Shown piece after piece: positions 49,388 to 58,275 of a stretch of DNA of 64,000 nt. A program made the translations under genes and the position numbers. The stretch's first letter is position 1. Each line of letters starts with the position of its first letter. The notes beneath the pieces were generated by a model. It worked only from the letters and a program-made list of their open reading frames with translations, ran no database searches and was not told the origin of the DNA. The DNA is from Hominiventricola aquisgranensis (lineage in GTDB: Bacteria; Bacillota; Clostridia; Lachnospirales; Lachnospiraceae): NCBI RefSeq assembly GCF_040096225.1, contig NZ_JBBMFC010000003.1:110150-174149 (forward strand). The letters are read 5' to 3'.

Positions 49388-50755
49388 TTGATCTTAAAGA
49401 CACATTTACGCGGAAAAGTCTATGAATTCAAATCTCTTCGCGAAGTAATGGGTAAAGCCAATGAAGAGAAATCCGGCGACAAGCTTGCTGGGGTTGCTGC
49501 TGAATCCGCAGAGGAGAGAGTTGCAGCCAAAGCAGTTCTCATGCACATTACGATGAAAGATTTGTATGAAAATCCGGCTGTTCCGTATGAAACAGACGAA
49601 GTAACAAGAATCATCGTTGATGGTCTTGACCCGATTATTTATCGCAGTATCCAGTCCTGGACTGTATCTGAGTTAAGAGAGTGGATCCTGGATATTAATA
49701 CAACAGGTGACATGATCAGAACAGTGGCAAAAGGTCTTACTTCTGAAATGATTGCAGCTGTCTGCAAACTGATGACAAATCTTGACCTTGTTTATGCCGC
49801 AAAGAAAATCCGAGTACAGGCACATTGTAATACAACAATTGGTCTTGATGGAACATTCTCTTCCCGTCTGCAGCCGAACCATACGACTGATGATCCGAAA
49901 GGAATCATTGCATCTACTATGGAAGGTCTTTCCCTTGGCTGCGGTGATGCCGTTATCGGTCTGAACCCGGTAGATGACTCTGTGGAGAGCGTTGCAAGAG
50001 TATTGAAGAGTTTCGATGATTTCAGAAATAAATGGGAAGTACCGACTCAGACCTGCGTACTTGCTCATGTGACAACCCAGATGGAAGCATGTGAGAAACA
50101 GCATGCTCCGATCGACCTGTTATTCCAGTCCATCGCAGGATCTCAGAAAGGTAATGAAGCTTTCGGCCTGACAGCAGCTATGCTGGATGAGGGATATCAG
50201 ATGATGAATGAAAAAGGAACCAGTGCAGGTCCGAACTACATGTATTTCGAGACCGGACAGGGTTCCGAGCTTTCTTCCGATGCACACAACGGATGGGACC
50301 AGGTAACCATGGAAGCTCGTTGTTATGGATTCGCAAGAAGATATCATCCGTTCCTTGTTAATACCGTAGTTGGTTTCATCGGACCGGAGTATCTGTATGA
50401 TGCAAAACAGGTTACCAGAGCAGGTCTTGAGGATCACTTCATGGGTAAACTGACAGGCCTTCCAATGGGCTGTGATGCCTGCTACACCAACCATATGAAG
50501 ACTGACCAGAACGATATTGAGAATCTGGCAACTCTTCTTGTGGCAGCAGGATGCAACTATATCATGGGTGTTCCGCAGGGTGATGACTGTATGCTGATGT
50601 ATCAGTGTACCGGTTATCATGAGGCAGCATCTCTTCGTGAAGTATTTGGTCTTCGTCCGATCAAAGAGTTTGATGAGTGGCTTGAAAAGATGGGATTCTC
50701 CAAAGACGGCAAACTTACAGACCTTGCAGGCGATGCATCAGTATTCTTAAAGTAA
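49388..50755 (+). CDS. eutB: Ethanolamine ammonia-lyase large subunit
   Basis: The adenosylcobalamin-dependent catalytic subunit that splits ethanolamine to acetaldehyde and ammonia. The TIM-barrel sequence matches the family throughout (AHCNTTIGLDGTFSSRLQPN, GLPMGCDACYTNH). The start is TTG at 49388, 9 nt after AAGGAGG, giving 455 residues and the usual MILKT-type opening; the upstream extension is Arg-rich and overlaps eutA. Confidence 0.97.
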   Translation: MILKTHLRGKVYEFKSLREVMGKANEEKSGDKLAGVAAESAEERVAAKAVLMHITMKDLYENPAVPYETDEVTRIIVDGLDPIIYRSIQSWTVSELREWILDINTTGDMIRTVAKGLTSEMIAAVCKLMTNLDLVYAAKKIRVQAHCNTTIGLDGTFSSRLQPNHTTDDPKGIIASTMEGLSLGCGDAVIGLNPVDDSVESVARVLKSFDDFRNKWEVPTQTCVLAHVTTQMEACEKQHAPIDLLFQSIAGSQKGNEAFGLTAAMLDEGYQMMNEKGTSAGPNYMYFETGQGSELSSDAHNGWDQVTMEARCYGFARRYHPFLVNTVVGFIGPEYLYDAKQVTRAGLEDHFMGKLTGLPMGCDACYTNHMKTDQNDIENLATLLVAAGCNYIMGVPQGDDCMLMYQCTGYHEAASLREVFGLRPIKEFDEWLEKMGFSKDGKLTDLAGDASVFLK

Positions 50756-50770
50756 GGGGAGGTGGAAGTT

Positions 50771-51700
50771 TTGAACGAAAAAGATTTAAGAGATATTATT
50801 GCTCAGGTTCTTACTGAGATGAATGTAACAGATAAAGCAGAACCTGCTGCATCTGCAACATCAGCAGCTTCCGCATCAACAGCTCAGGCAGCTCCTGCAC
50901 AGAAAGAAGCGGATACAAAGAAAGCATCTGATGATGATCAGTTTGTAGAGGATGTAGCACTGATCGATATTAAAAAACAGTATCTGGTAGAGCATCCGGT
51001 TGCAGGAGATGCTTATTATGAACTGAAACAGTATGCACCTTGTCGTCTGGGTATCGGCAAAGCAGGTGCCAGATACAAGACCTTACCGGTACTGGAATTC
51101 CGTGCAGCACATTCCGCAGCACAGGATGCCGTATTTACAGACGTAGATCCAGAGGTTATTGAGAAACTTGGACTGTTCACTGTTCAGACAAAATGTGACA
51201 GTAAAGATACCTATCTTACAAGACCGGACCTTGGTCGTGTCCTCAGTGATGAAGCTGTTCAGACGATCAAAGAAAAATGCAAAATGCATCCGACTGTACA
51301 GATCTATGTATCTGACGGACTTAGTTCCGCAGCAGTTGCAGCCAATACCGCTGATGTTCTTCCGGCAATTCTTCAGGGCCTTAAGAGCTATGGTATTGAA
51401 GCAGGTACACCGTTCTTTGTAAAATATGGACGTGTTGGTGTCATGGATCAGATTTCTGAGATCACAGGCGCTGACGTTACTTGTGTACTGATCGGTGAAA
51501 GACCAGGTCTTATTACAGCAGAATCCATGTCTGCATATATTGCTTACAAGGCAACAGTTGGTATGCCGGAAGCAAGAAGAACAGTTGTTTCCAATATTCA
51601 CAAAGATGGTACGATCCCGGCTGAGGCAGGAGCGCATATTGCAGATATCATCAAGAAGATTCTGGAAGCAAAAGCAAGTGGAACAGACCTTAAACTTTAA
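50771..51700 (+). CDS. eutC: Ethanolamine ammonia-lyase small subunit
   Basis: The partner subunit that helps bind adenosylcobalamin. The N-terminal helix NEKDLRDIIAQVLTEM followed by an Ala/Ser-rich linker is the classical microcompartment targeting peptide. The core has RLGIGKAGARY and VYVSDGLSSAAV-type motifs. The start is TTG at 50771, 8 nt after GGGGAGG (309 residues); the GTG at 50762 overlaps the SD. Confidence 0.95.
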   Translation: MNEKDLRDIIAQVLTEMNVTDKAEPAASATSAASASTAQAAPAQKEADTKKASDDDQFVEDVALIDIKKQYLVEHPVAGDAYYELKQYAPCRLGIGKAGARYKTLPVLEFRAAHSAAQDAVFTDVDPEVIEKLGLFTVQTKCDSKDTYLTRPDLGRVLSDEAVQTIKEKCKMHPTVQIYVSDGLSSAAVAANTADVLPAILQGLKSYGIEAGTPFFVKYGRVGVMDQISEITGADVTCVLIGERPGLITAESMSAYIAYKATVGMPEARRTVVSNIHKDGTIPAEAGAHIADIIKKILEAKASGTDLKL

Positions 51701-51726
51701 TCATTCTGGATGGAGGTAATAACAAA

Positions 51727-52401
51727 ATGAAAAGAGATCCGTTAAAAGCGACTGTCCTTGCAACGAGATATATCCCGAATGCAACACAGAAAATGGTTCA
51801 GGATTTGATCACAGCTGGTGGAATTATTGAATATGATCCGCAGCGTCATCGTTCACTGGCACTGCTGACAGCAGACAGTGATGATGTAACTTATACAGCG
51901 CTTGATGAAGCAACAAAGAAAGCAGATGTAGATGTTATCTATGCACATTCCTTCTATGCTGGAGCAGCAAATGCAAACACCAAGCTCGCAGGTGAGATCA
52001 TTGGTGTTCTGGCAGGACCGAACCCGGCAGAGGCAAGAGCCGGCCTGGAAGCTGCTGTAGACTTTATTGAAAATGAAGCTCATTTCGTATCTGCAAATGA
52101 TGACGATTCCATTCCGTATTATGCGCATTGCATTTCCCGTACTGGTTCTTATCTGTCCAGCACCAATGGAATCAAAGAAGGTGAAGCTCTTGCATACCTG
52201 ATTGCTCCGCCGCTGGAAGCAATGTACGCTCTGGATGCAGCAATCAAGGCAGCAGATGTAACCATCGTTGCTCTGTACAATCCGCCTAGTGAGACCAACT
52301 TTGGTGGAGGTCTTCTGACTGGAAGCCAGTCAGCTTGTAAAGCAGCATGTAACGCATTTGCGGAAGCCGTTGAGGCAGTTGCAGAAAACCCACTGGTATA
52401 A
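51727..52401 (+). CDS. eutL: Microcompartment shell protein EutL
   Basis: A tandem-BMC tile that makes pseudohexameric trimers with a gated pore for large substrates and cofactors. The 224 residues and motifs such as AHSFYAGAANANTKLAGEI and NFGGGLLTGSQSACKAACN match EutL. GGAGG precedes the ATG. It is followed 22 bp later by a second shell gene. Confidence 0.95.
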   Translation: MKRDPLKATVLATRYIPNATQKMVQDLITAGGIIEYDPQRHRSLALLTADSDDVTYTALDEATKKADVDVIYAHSFYAGAANANTKLAGEIIGVLAGPNPAEARAGLEAAVDFIENEAHFVSANDDDSIPYYAHCISRTGSYLSSTNGIKEGEALAYLIAPPLEAMYALDAAIKAADVTIVALYNPPSETNFGGGLLTGSQSACKAACNAFAEAVEAVAENPLV

Positions 52402-52423
52402 GTAATCACAACTGAGGTACTAT

Positions 52424-53011
52424 ATGAAAGCATTAGGAATGATTGAATTATATGGTTACCTTGCAGCAGTGGAAGCTCTCGATAGTGCATTAAAAGCAGC
52501 AAATGTCAGCAGTCTTGGAGCAACAAAGGTAGGCGGCGGACTGGTAACAGTGATGGTAGAGGGAGATGTAGGAGCAGTAAAAGCCTCTATGGATGCAGCA
52601 GCAAGTGCTGCGGAAAGAGTTGGAGAGGTGATCAGTGTTCATGTGATCCCAAGACCTCACGAGTCAGTGGGCGAGATGCTCAAGCCATCGACGCCTTCTG
52701 CTCCGGAAAAATCTTCGGAGTCTGATCCGGAGCCGAAGCCCGAGCTGGAATTGAAGCTTGAACCTGAAGTAGAAACAGTGCCGGAAGTTTCCGAGACTCC
52801 GATTGCTGAAGTTTCAGACAATGCAGTGATCGAAGAACCTGTAAAAGCTGAATCTTACACCGAGGAAATATTGGAGAAAATGTCTGTTTCAAAGCTCAGA
52901 ACGATTGCAAGAGAATTGCAGGTCGATAATATGACAAGAGAACAGATTCGATTTGGCAAAAAGACAGAACTGATTCAGAACATACTAGAATTTACAGGAC
53001 GGGAGATATAA
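52424..53011 (+). CDS. eutK: EutK-like BMC-H shell protein with SAP-like C-terminal domain
   Basis: Residues 1-88 are a canonical BMC-H domain (MKALGMIELYGYLAAVEALD ... VIPRPHE). Residues 89-150 form a Pro/Glu-rich linker, and residues 152-192 a small helical module (SVSKLRTIARELQVDNM, FGKKTELIQNI) resembling SAP or Rho N-terminal-like nucleic-acid-binding motifs. E. coli EutK likewise has a nucleic-acid-binding-like tail, but of another fold. The tail may bind DNA, RNA or cargo; unknown. It lies between eutL and eutE. Confidence 0.82.
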   Translation: MKALGMIELYGYLAAVEALDSALKAANVSSLGATKVGGGLVTVMVEGDVGAVKASMDAAASAAERVGEVISVHVIPRPHESVGEMLKPSTPSAPEKSSESDPEPKPELELKLEPEVETVPEVSETPIAEVSDNAVIEEPVKAESYTEEILEKMSVSKLRTIARELQVDNMTREQIRFGKKTELIQNILEFTGREI

Positions 53012-53014
53012 AAT

Positions 53015-54493
53015 ATGCAGTTGTATGATAAAGATTTGTTGTCAGTTCAGGAAGTGAGAGATCTTGTTGAAAAGGCCAAAAAAGCTCAGCAGGAATTTGC
53101 ACAGAAGAGTCAGAAAGAGGTAGATGCAATCGTAAAGAGCGTTGCAGAAGCCGGAGTCAGAAATGCAAAAAGACTTGCGAAGATGGCTCATGAAGAGACA
53201 GGGTTTGGTATCGAGGCTGACAAGGTAATAAAAAATGTATTCGGAAGTCGCGGTGTCTATGAAGCAATCAAAGACATGAAGACGATCGGAGTACTTGAAG
53301 TAGATGAGGAGAAAAAAACCAAAAAGATCGCAATTCCGGTTGGTATTGTAGCAGGTCTGATTCCTTCTACAAATCCTACGTCTACTGCATTTTATAAATC
53401 AGAGATTGCGCTGAAGGGTGGAAATGCAATTATCTTTTCTCCGCATCCAAATGCAAAGAACTGTATCGTAGAAGCGGTTAAGGTGATCCGCACAGCCATT
53501 GCTGAGGCAGGTGGAAACGAAGATCTTGTATCTGTGATCACCATACCTACGATTCAGGCAACGGATATGTTGATGAAACATCCGGATGTTGCCATGATCC
53601 TGGCAACAGGAGGCAGCGCAATGGTGCGTGCCGCATATTCTTCAGGAACACCGGCTATCGGTGTGGGACCTGGAAATGGACCTGCTTATATTGAAAAGAC
53701 AGCAGATGTAGCCCTGGCGGTTAAACGTATCATGGATTCAAAGACTTTTGACAATGGAACGATCTGTGCATCCGAGCAGTCCGTTATGTGCGACTGTGAT
53801 ATGGAACCGGCCGTTCGTGTCGAGATGGAAAAACAGGGAGCTTATTTCCTGAATGATGAGCAGATCGCAAAACTTGGAAAATTCATCCTTCGAGCAAACG
53901 GAACTATGAATCCGCAGATCGTTGGTAAGAGTGCCCAGGTGATTGCAGATCTGGCTGAGATTGAGATTCCGGAAGGAACAAGAGTTCTGGTTGCAAAAGA
54001 GACTGGCATTGGATTTGGACATCCATATTCCAATGAGAAGCTTGCTCCGATCCTTGGATTCTATACTGCAGAGAATTATGTGGAGATCTGTGAACTTGCA
54101 CAAAAGGTTCTTCATTACGAAGGAGCAGGACATACATTCTCCATGCATACCAAAGATCCTAAGATCGTAGATTATTTTGCGGCAAGAATACCGGCTTCCC
54201 GTATCATGGTAAATACGCCAAGTGCACTTGGTGGCATCGGCGCTTCCACAGGTATGCAGCCGGCACTGACACTTGGATGCGGTGCCATCGGAGGAAGTGC
54301 TACTTCTGAAAACGTAGGACCGCAGCATTTGATCAATATTCGTGTTGTTGCAGAAGGATTGCTGGAGATGGATGAGATCCGCAAAAATACGGAAGCTTTG
54401 ATCGCGGCTCCTTGCTGTACTGGCTCAAAGGCGGAAGATATTGACGTAGATATGCTGGTCAATGAAATCGTAAAGCGCCTTCAGGCAATATAA
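53015..54493 (+). CDS. eutE: Acetaldehyde dehydrogenase (CoA-acylating) EutE
   Basis: Oxidises acetaldehyde with CoA and NAD+ to acetyl-CoA inside the compartment. The N-terminal amphipathic stretch (DLLSVQEVRDLVEKAKKA) fits a targeting peptide. Catalytic Cys251 is in FDNGTICASEQS, with NAD-site motifs GPGNGPAYI and ILATGGSAMV. Length is 492. Confidence 0.96.
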   Translation: MQLYDKDLLSVQEVRDLVEKAKKAQQEFAQKSQKEVDAIVKSVAEAGVRNAKRLAKMAHEETGFGIEADKVIKNVFGSRGVYEAIKDMKTIGVLEVDEEKKTKKIAIPVGIVAGLIPSTNPTSTAFYKSEIALKGGNAIIFSPHPNAKNCIVEAVKVIRTAIAEAGGNEDLVSVITIPTIQATDMLMKHPDVAMILATGGSAMVRAAYSSGTPAIGVGPGNGPAYIEKTADVALAVKRIMDSKTFDNGTICASEQSVMCDCDMEPAVRVEMEKQGAYFLNDEQIAKLGKFILRANGTMNPQIVGKSAQVIADLAEIEIPEGTRVLVAKETGIGFGHPYSNEKLAPILGFYTAENYVEICELAQKVLHYEGAGHTFSMHTKDPKIVDYFAARIPASRIMVNTPSALGGIGASTGMQPALTLGCGAIGGSATSENVGPQHLINIRVVAEGLLEMDEIRKNTEALIAAPCCTGSKAEDIDVDMLVNEIVKRLQAI

Positions 54494-54538
54494 AATATCT
54501 AAAAAATAAAAGACAATTAATTTAAGGAGGACATTACA

Positions 54539-54823
54539 ATGGCAGTTACTCAGGCATTAGGAATGATTGAAACAAAAGGATTAGTAGCATCTATCGAGGC
54601 AGCAGATGCAATGGTTAAAGCAGCAAACGTTACTCTTGTTGGAAAGGAGCATGTAGGCGGCGGACTGGTAACCGTTATGGTACGTGGTGATGTAGGTGCA
54701 GTAAAAGCTTCTGTTGACGCTGGCGCAGCAGCAGCTGAGCGTGTTGGTGAGCTGATCTCCGTACACGTAATCCCGAGACCACACGAGGAAGTAGAAGGAA
54801 TTCTGCCACAGCTTTCTAAATAA
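54539..54823 (+). CDS. eutM: Major microcompartment shell protein EutM
   Basis: The main hexameric BMC-H facet tile. The 94 residues match the PduA/EutM/CcmK family throughout (TQALGMIETKGLVASIEAAD, KEHVGGGLVTVMVRGDVGAV). Strong SD AAGGAGG and biased codons suggest high expression. A stable hairpin follows the stop and may protect or set apart this message. Confidence 0.97.
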   Translation: MAVTQALGMIETKGLVASIEAADAMVKAANVTLVGKEHVGGGLVTVMVRGDVGAVKASVDAGAAAAERVGELISVHVIPRPHEEVEGILPQLSK

Positions 54824-54837
54824 GTGATTTGTGACTG

Positions 54838-54870
54838 ACCTGCCCGGAGCGTAAAGCCTCCGGTGCAGGT
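54838..54870 (+). other. Stable hairpin after eutM
   Basis: ACCTGC-CCGGAG pairs with CTCCGG-T-GCAGGT (12 bp, one bulged T). Only a weak T-rich sequence follows. It may be a 3' stabiliser or a partial terminator. Confidence 0.6.
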
Positions 54871-54905
54871 AGTTTATAAAACACCATATTAGGAGGTGGC
54901 ACGAC

Positions 54906-55715
54906 ATGAAAGTCATTACCGAAGCAATTTTACGGGATGAACTGCGAGATACACAGATAGAGACTTATGTGATCCCGGAAGGAAAGATTCTTTCCCCGGC
55001 CGCAAGAGAATATCTGCAGCAGAATAAAGTAAAAATTGTTAGTTCGAAAGACAAGCCGCTCCGCAAAAGTAATATTGAAGTAGTAGCCACAGATGTTCCA
55101 CCTGCACAGGAACCTGAAGTTCCGAAGAAAGTGGAAAATCTGCCGAAACCAAAATATGTAGATGATACGACTGGCGCATTTTATTTTGAAAAGCCGGAAC
55201 ACATGACACAGCTGGCAGGAAACAGACTGGTTGCCAAGGACGACAAGAGAATTCTTTTCCGTGGAAAACTGGATGCATTAGAAGCACTCTTTGTTCTGAA
55301 CCAGACTATACTGATCGAGATGGGCGAGGATATGTCCATTGTAGAAGACCTGGAAGATGTGTTGACAAGTATCCGGGAAATGATGAGATGTGATGTGCTG
55401 GAAGAACCGTTTACAAGAGAAACCATTATCGGGCTGACTCACGCTGAACTGAGAGAGCATTCGCATTATCCGATGAAATATTATAAGGTAAAACAGATGG
55501 TGCTTCCAAGTTATAAGCTGGGTAAGACATATGCATTATTGAATCAGATGCGGACTGCAGTGCGTGAGACAGAAGTAGCGGCTGCAACCGCTTTCCATAA
55601 CGGAAAGAGTTATGACCGAGGTGATATCATCGAGGAATTAAACCGCATGTCCAGTGCAATGCATATCCTGATGTGTAAACAGTTGGCAAAACTTCAGAAT
55701 CAGGAGGCAAAATGA
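54906..55715 (+). CDS. eutT: Ethanolamine-associated cobalamin adenosyltransferase EutT
   Basis: Transfers the adenosyl group of ATP to cob(I)alamin, supplying the cofactor of EutBC. The second half (residues 90-265) matches the adenosyltransferase family, with RILFRGKLDALEALFVLNQ and QMRTAVRETEVAAATAF. The N-terminus carries a Pro-rich linker. The HX11CCxxC metal motif of the Salmonella enzyme is not seen. AGGAGG precedes the ATG. The stop overlaps the eutD start. Confidence 0.9.
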   Translation: MKVITEAILRDELRDTQIETYVIPEGKILSPAAREYLQQNKVKIVSSKDKPLRKSNIEVVATDVPPAQEPEVPKKVENLPKPKYVDDTTGAFYFEKPEHMTQLAGNRLVAKDDKRILFRGKLDALEALFVLNQTILIEMGEDMSIVEDLEDVLTSIREMMRCDVLEEPFTRETIIGLTHAELREHSHYPMKYYKVKQMVLPSYKLGKTYALLNQMRTAVRETEVAAATAFHNGKSYDRGDIIEELNRMSSAMHILMCKQLAKLQNQEAK

Positions 55716-56323
55716 ATAGAATAATAGACGAAGTCGTTGATTCTATTGTAAAGTCTGGTCTGGTCGAAGTGGAAGTGTCGGCAAGACATGTACACTTGAC
55801 CCAGGAACAGATAGAGATCCTGTTTGGAGAAGGTGCACAGCTTCACCCGAAGCGTATGCTGTCCCAGCCGGGGCAGTTCCTGAGTGAAGAGAAAGTAAAG
55901 CTGGTAGGAAAAAAAGGAACCTTACAGGTATCTGTTTTGGGACCGGCCAGAAGTGCTGCTCAGGTAGAGGTTTCTATTACTGATAAACGAACTCTGGGAG
56001 TAGAAGCTCCGGTTCGGGAGTCCGGCAATCTGGAAGGTGCCGGAACTATCACCATTGAAGGACCTAAGGGTGTACTAAAAGACATCCCGGCAGCGATCGT
56101 AGCCCATAATCATATTCATGTTCCAACGGACATTGCCCGTAAAATGAATATGAAGGACGGAGAGCGTGTCAGTGTTCAGATGCTCACAGAGCGTATGCTG
56201 ACATTTGATGATGTGGTGATCCGTGTCAGTGATAAATATCGGTATAAGATGCATATCGATTTTGATGAAGCGAATGCAGCTATGGTAAGCGGCTTTACAT
56301 TAGGAAAGATTATCAGACATTAA
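55712..56323 (+). CDS. pduL: Phosphate acetyl/propanoyltransferase, PduL type (EutD role)
   Basis: Converts acetyl-CoA and phosphate to acetyl-phosphate and frees CoA inside the compartment. It is the PduL type, not the Pta type. Two zinc sites are suggested by SARHVHLT and AHNHIHVP. The first 18 residues (NRIIDEVVDSIVKSGL) form an amphipathic targeting helix. It is coupled to eutT by ATGA. Length is 203. Confidence 0.94.
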   Translation: MNRIIDEVVDSIVKSGLVEVEVSARHVHLTQEQIEILFGEGAQLHPKRMLSQPGQFLSEEKVKLVGKKGTLQVSVLGPARSAAQVEVSITDKRTLGVEAPVRESGNLEGAGTITIEGPKGVLKDIPAAIVAHNHIHVPTDIARKMNMKDGERVSVQMLTERMLTFDDVVIRVSDKYRYKMHIDFDEANAAMVSGFTLGKIIRH

Positions 56324-56354
56324 AAAAGGAAACATATCGACAGGAGCAATTGGA

Positions 56355-57185
56355 ATGGATATTCAAAGAATCGAAAGCTATATGAAAAGGGTAGAACAGT
56401 CTGAGACCGAAACCTTTCAGCCTGTAGGCAACAAATTTAAAGTGGGATTGGATCTTGGTACTGCATATATCGTGATCGTAGTCTTGGATGAAGAGAACAA
56501 TCCGATTGCATGTGAGAAGCAGGCGCATAACTTCCTGAAAGATGGAGTAGTTGTGGATTATTCTGGAACCCTCCGAGTGGTAAAAGAGTTAAAGAAAAAA
56601 CTGGAAGACCGTATATCAGAAAAAACCGGCAGAGAAGTAGAGCTTATTGACTGTGCGATCGCTATGCCGGCAGGTACTGAAAGCAGTGTAAAGACACATC
56701 AGTATGTGGCAGAAGGTGCAGGATTTGAAGTAGTTGCAGTGTTGGATGAGCCCAGTGCTGCAAATGCTGTGTACCAGATCTCAGATGGTGTGATCGTAGA
56801 TATTGGTGGCGGTACGACAGGACTTGCTATCCTGAAAGATGGCAAGGTGGTTGATATTCAGGATGAGCCAACAGGTGGTACGCATCTGTCGTTAGTACTT
56901 GCAGGTAATTATCATATCAGTTTTGATGAGGCAGAGGTGATTAAGCAGGATTACAGCAAACATCGCGAGATTCTTCCGATTTTGAAACCGGTAGTAGAAA
57001 AGATGGCAAGTATTATCAAAAAGTATGTAAATCTCAGCGAGACGGATACCATTTACCTTTGTGGTGGTACCTGCTGCCTCACCGGTATGGAAAAAATTAT
57101 TGAAAAAGAGACGGGTATCAAAACCGTCAAGCCGGAGAATCCATTTTTGGTTACTCCGACGGGAATTGCAATGAATTGCAAATAG
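56355..57185 (+). CDS. eutJ: EutJ, actin-like chaperonin homologue
   Basis: An Hsp70/actin-fold protein of unknown exact role found in ethanolamine operons. Motifs KVGLDLGTAY, AVLDEPSAANAVY and VDIGGGTTGLAI are the nucleotide-binding elements. The 276-residue length is normal. It may help assembly or cofactor exchange. Confidence 0.92.
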   Translation: MDIQRIESYMKRVEQSETETFQPVGNKFKVGLDLGTAYIVIVVLDEENNPIACEKQAHNFLKDGVVVDYSGTLRVVKELKKKLEDRISEKTGREVELIDCAIAMPAGTESSVKTHQYVAEGAGFEVVAVLDEPSAANAVYQISDGVIVDIGGGTTGLAILKDGKVVDIQDEPTGGTHLSLVLAGNYHISFDEAEVIKQDYSKHREILPILKPVVEKMASIIKKYVNLSETDTIYLCGGTCCLTGMEKIIEKETGIKTVKPENPFLVTPTGIAMNCK

Positions 57186-57200
57186 TTAGGAGGAATACGC

Positions 57201-57935
57201 ATGGATTTAGATGCATTAGTCAACGAAATCTATCGTCGAGTACAAGAGCGTGTTGCCGCCTGTGAAGCTGAGCCGGAAGCGGAAGCTAACCATATTGGAG
57301 TTGTGGGAGCGGAAGATAAACCTGTGCTTGGTATCATATCTGAGAATCATGGAGAGATTTGCCACAAAGTCTATGAATGTAAACAACTGGCAGAGTATTA
57401 TCGGATGAGATGTGCTTTGCTTGAGGATACATGGGATGTGGAAAACTGGGAAGCCGTGATCGCATATACACTGACCAATGAGGCGCTGGGAAAGATCGTA
57501 AATGGTATTTTTGATACGCCTTATACAAAAGCATTTGGAAAGGCTCTGCTTTGTGGTAAGAAAATCTATGTTCCGGAAGAGGATGTGGAATTATATCACT
57601 ATCGTAAGACTGCACCAAGGGAATATTATGGAAAGCTCGAAGCAAATCTTGAGCTCCTGAAAAAGAGCGGGGTGGAGATCCTTCCGAATGAGCAGATCGG
57701 ACCTGCTATTCTGGGAAGTGAGTGCTGTACAAGCAGTACAGAGGTAGAAGTCTCTGCAAAGGCAGAGGAAAAAGACCTTGCTTTTGAAAAGCGAGTACTC
57801 TCAGAAAGAGACATGATCATAGCCCATCAGGGCAAAGTAACTCGCATTCTTGTGAACGGAAAGACAATCGTTACAGATCTGGCAACGGATTATGCGAAAA
57901 AGTATCATATTGTGATTGAAAAAGTAGATTGCTAA
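57201..57935 (+). CDS. Conserved microcompartment-associated protein of unknown function
   Basis: I do not recognise an enzyme family. The N-terminus MDLDALVNEIYRRVQERV is an amphipathic helix like the targeting peptides of EutC, EutQ and PduL, followed by an acidic linker (EAEPEAEAN), so the protein is probably lumenal. The rest has a mixed alpha/beta pattern with a flavoprotein-like IGP-ILGSECC segment and a C-terminal KTIVTDLATDYAKK element. It occupies the place of the hypothetical ethanolamine-utilisation protein seen between eutJ and eutN in clostridial operons. AGGAGG precedes the ATG. Confidence 0.7.
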   Translation: MDLDALVNEIYRRVQERVAACEAEPEAEANHIGVVGAEDKPVLGIISENHGEICHKVYECKQLAEYYRMRCALLEDTWDVENWEAVIAYTLTNEALGKIVNGIFDTPYTKAFGKALLCGKKIYVPEEDVELYHYRKTAPREYYGKLEANLELLKKSGVEILPNEQIGPAILGSECCTSSTEVEVSAKAEEKDLAFEKRVLSERDMIIAHQGKVTRILVNGKTIVTDLATDYAKKYHIVIEKVDC

Positions 57936-57971
57936 GTGATAAATCGAAACTAGAAGAAAGGAGTTTCTGAT

Positions 57972-58253
57972 TTGAAGACAGCAAAAGTAATCGGAAATAT
58001 CTGGGCAACCAGAAAGGATGAAAACTTAAACGGACTGAAACTTCTTGTGATTCAGCCGATTAATCTGATCGATCTGCATCCTGTCGGGGAACCGATCATT
58101 GCAGCAGATATTATCGGCGCAGGTGTCGGTGAAACGGTGATCTACGTTGGCGGTAGTTCTGCTCGTCCGGCAGCCGGAGGAAGTAATATTCCGGTGGATG
58201 CAACTATAGTTGGAATCGTGGACGGACATGATGTTGATGTCGCGCTGATCTGA
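57972..58253 (+). CDS. eutN: Microcompartment vertex protein EutN
   Basis: A pentameric BMC-P protein that caps shell vertices. The 93 residues show the family pattern (KVIGNIWATRKDENLNGLKLL, GAGVGETVIYVGGSSAR, VDATIVGIVD). The start is TTG, supported by AAAGGAG at normal spacing. Only one BMC-P gene is present in the locus. Confidence 0.95.
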   Translation: MKTAKVIGNIWATRKDENLNGLKLLVIQPINLIDLHPVGEPIIAADIIGAGVGETVIYVGGSSARPAAGGSNIPVDATIVGIVDGHDVDVALI

Positions 58254-58275
58254 TGAGTTAATGGAGCTGAAGTTT

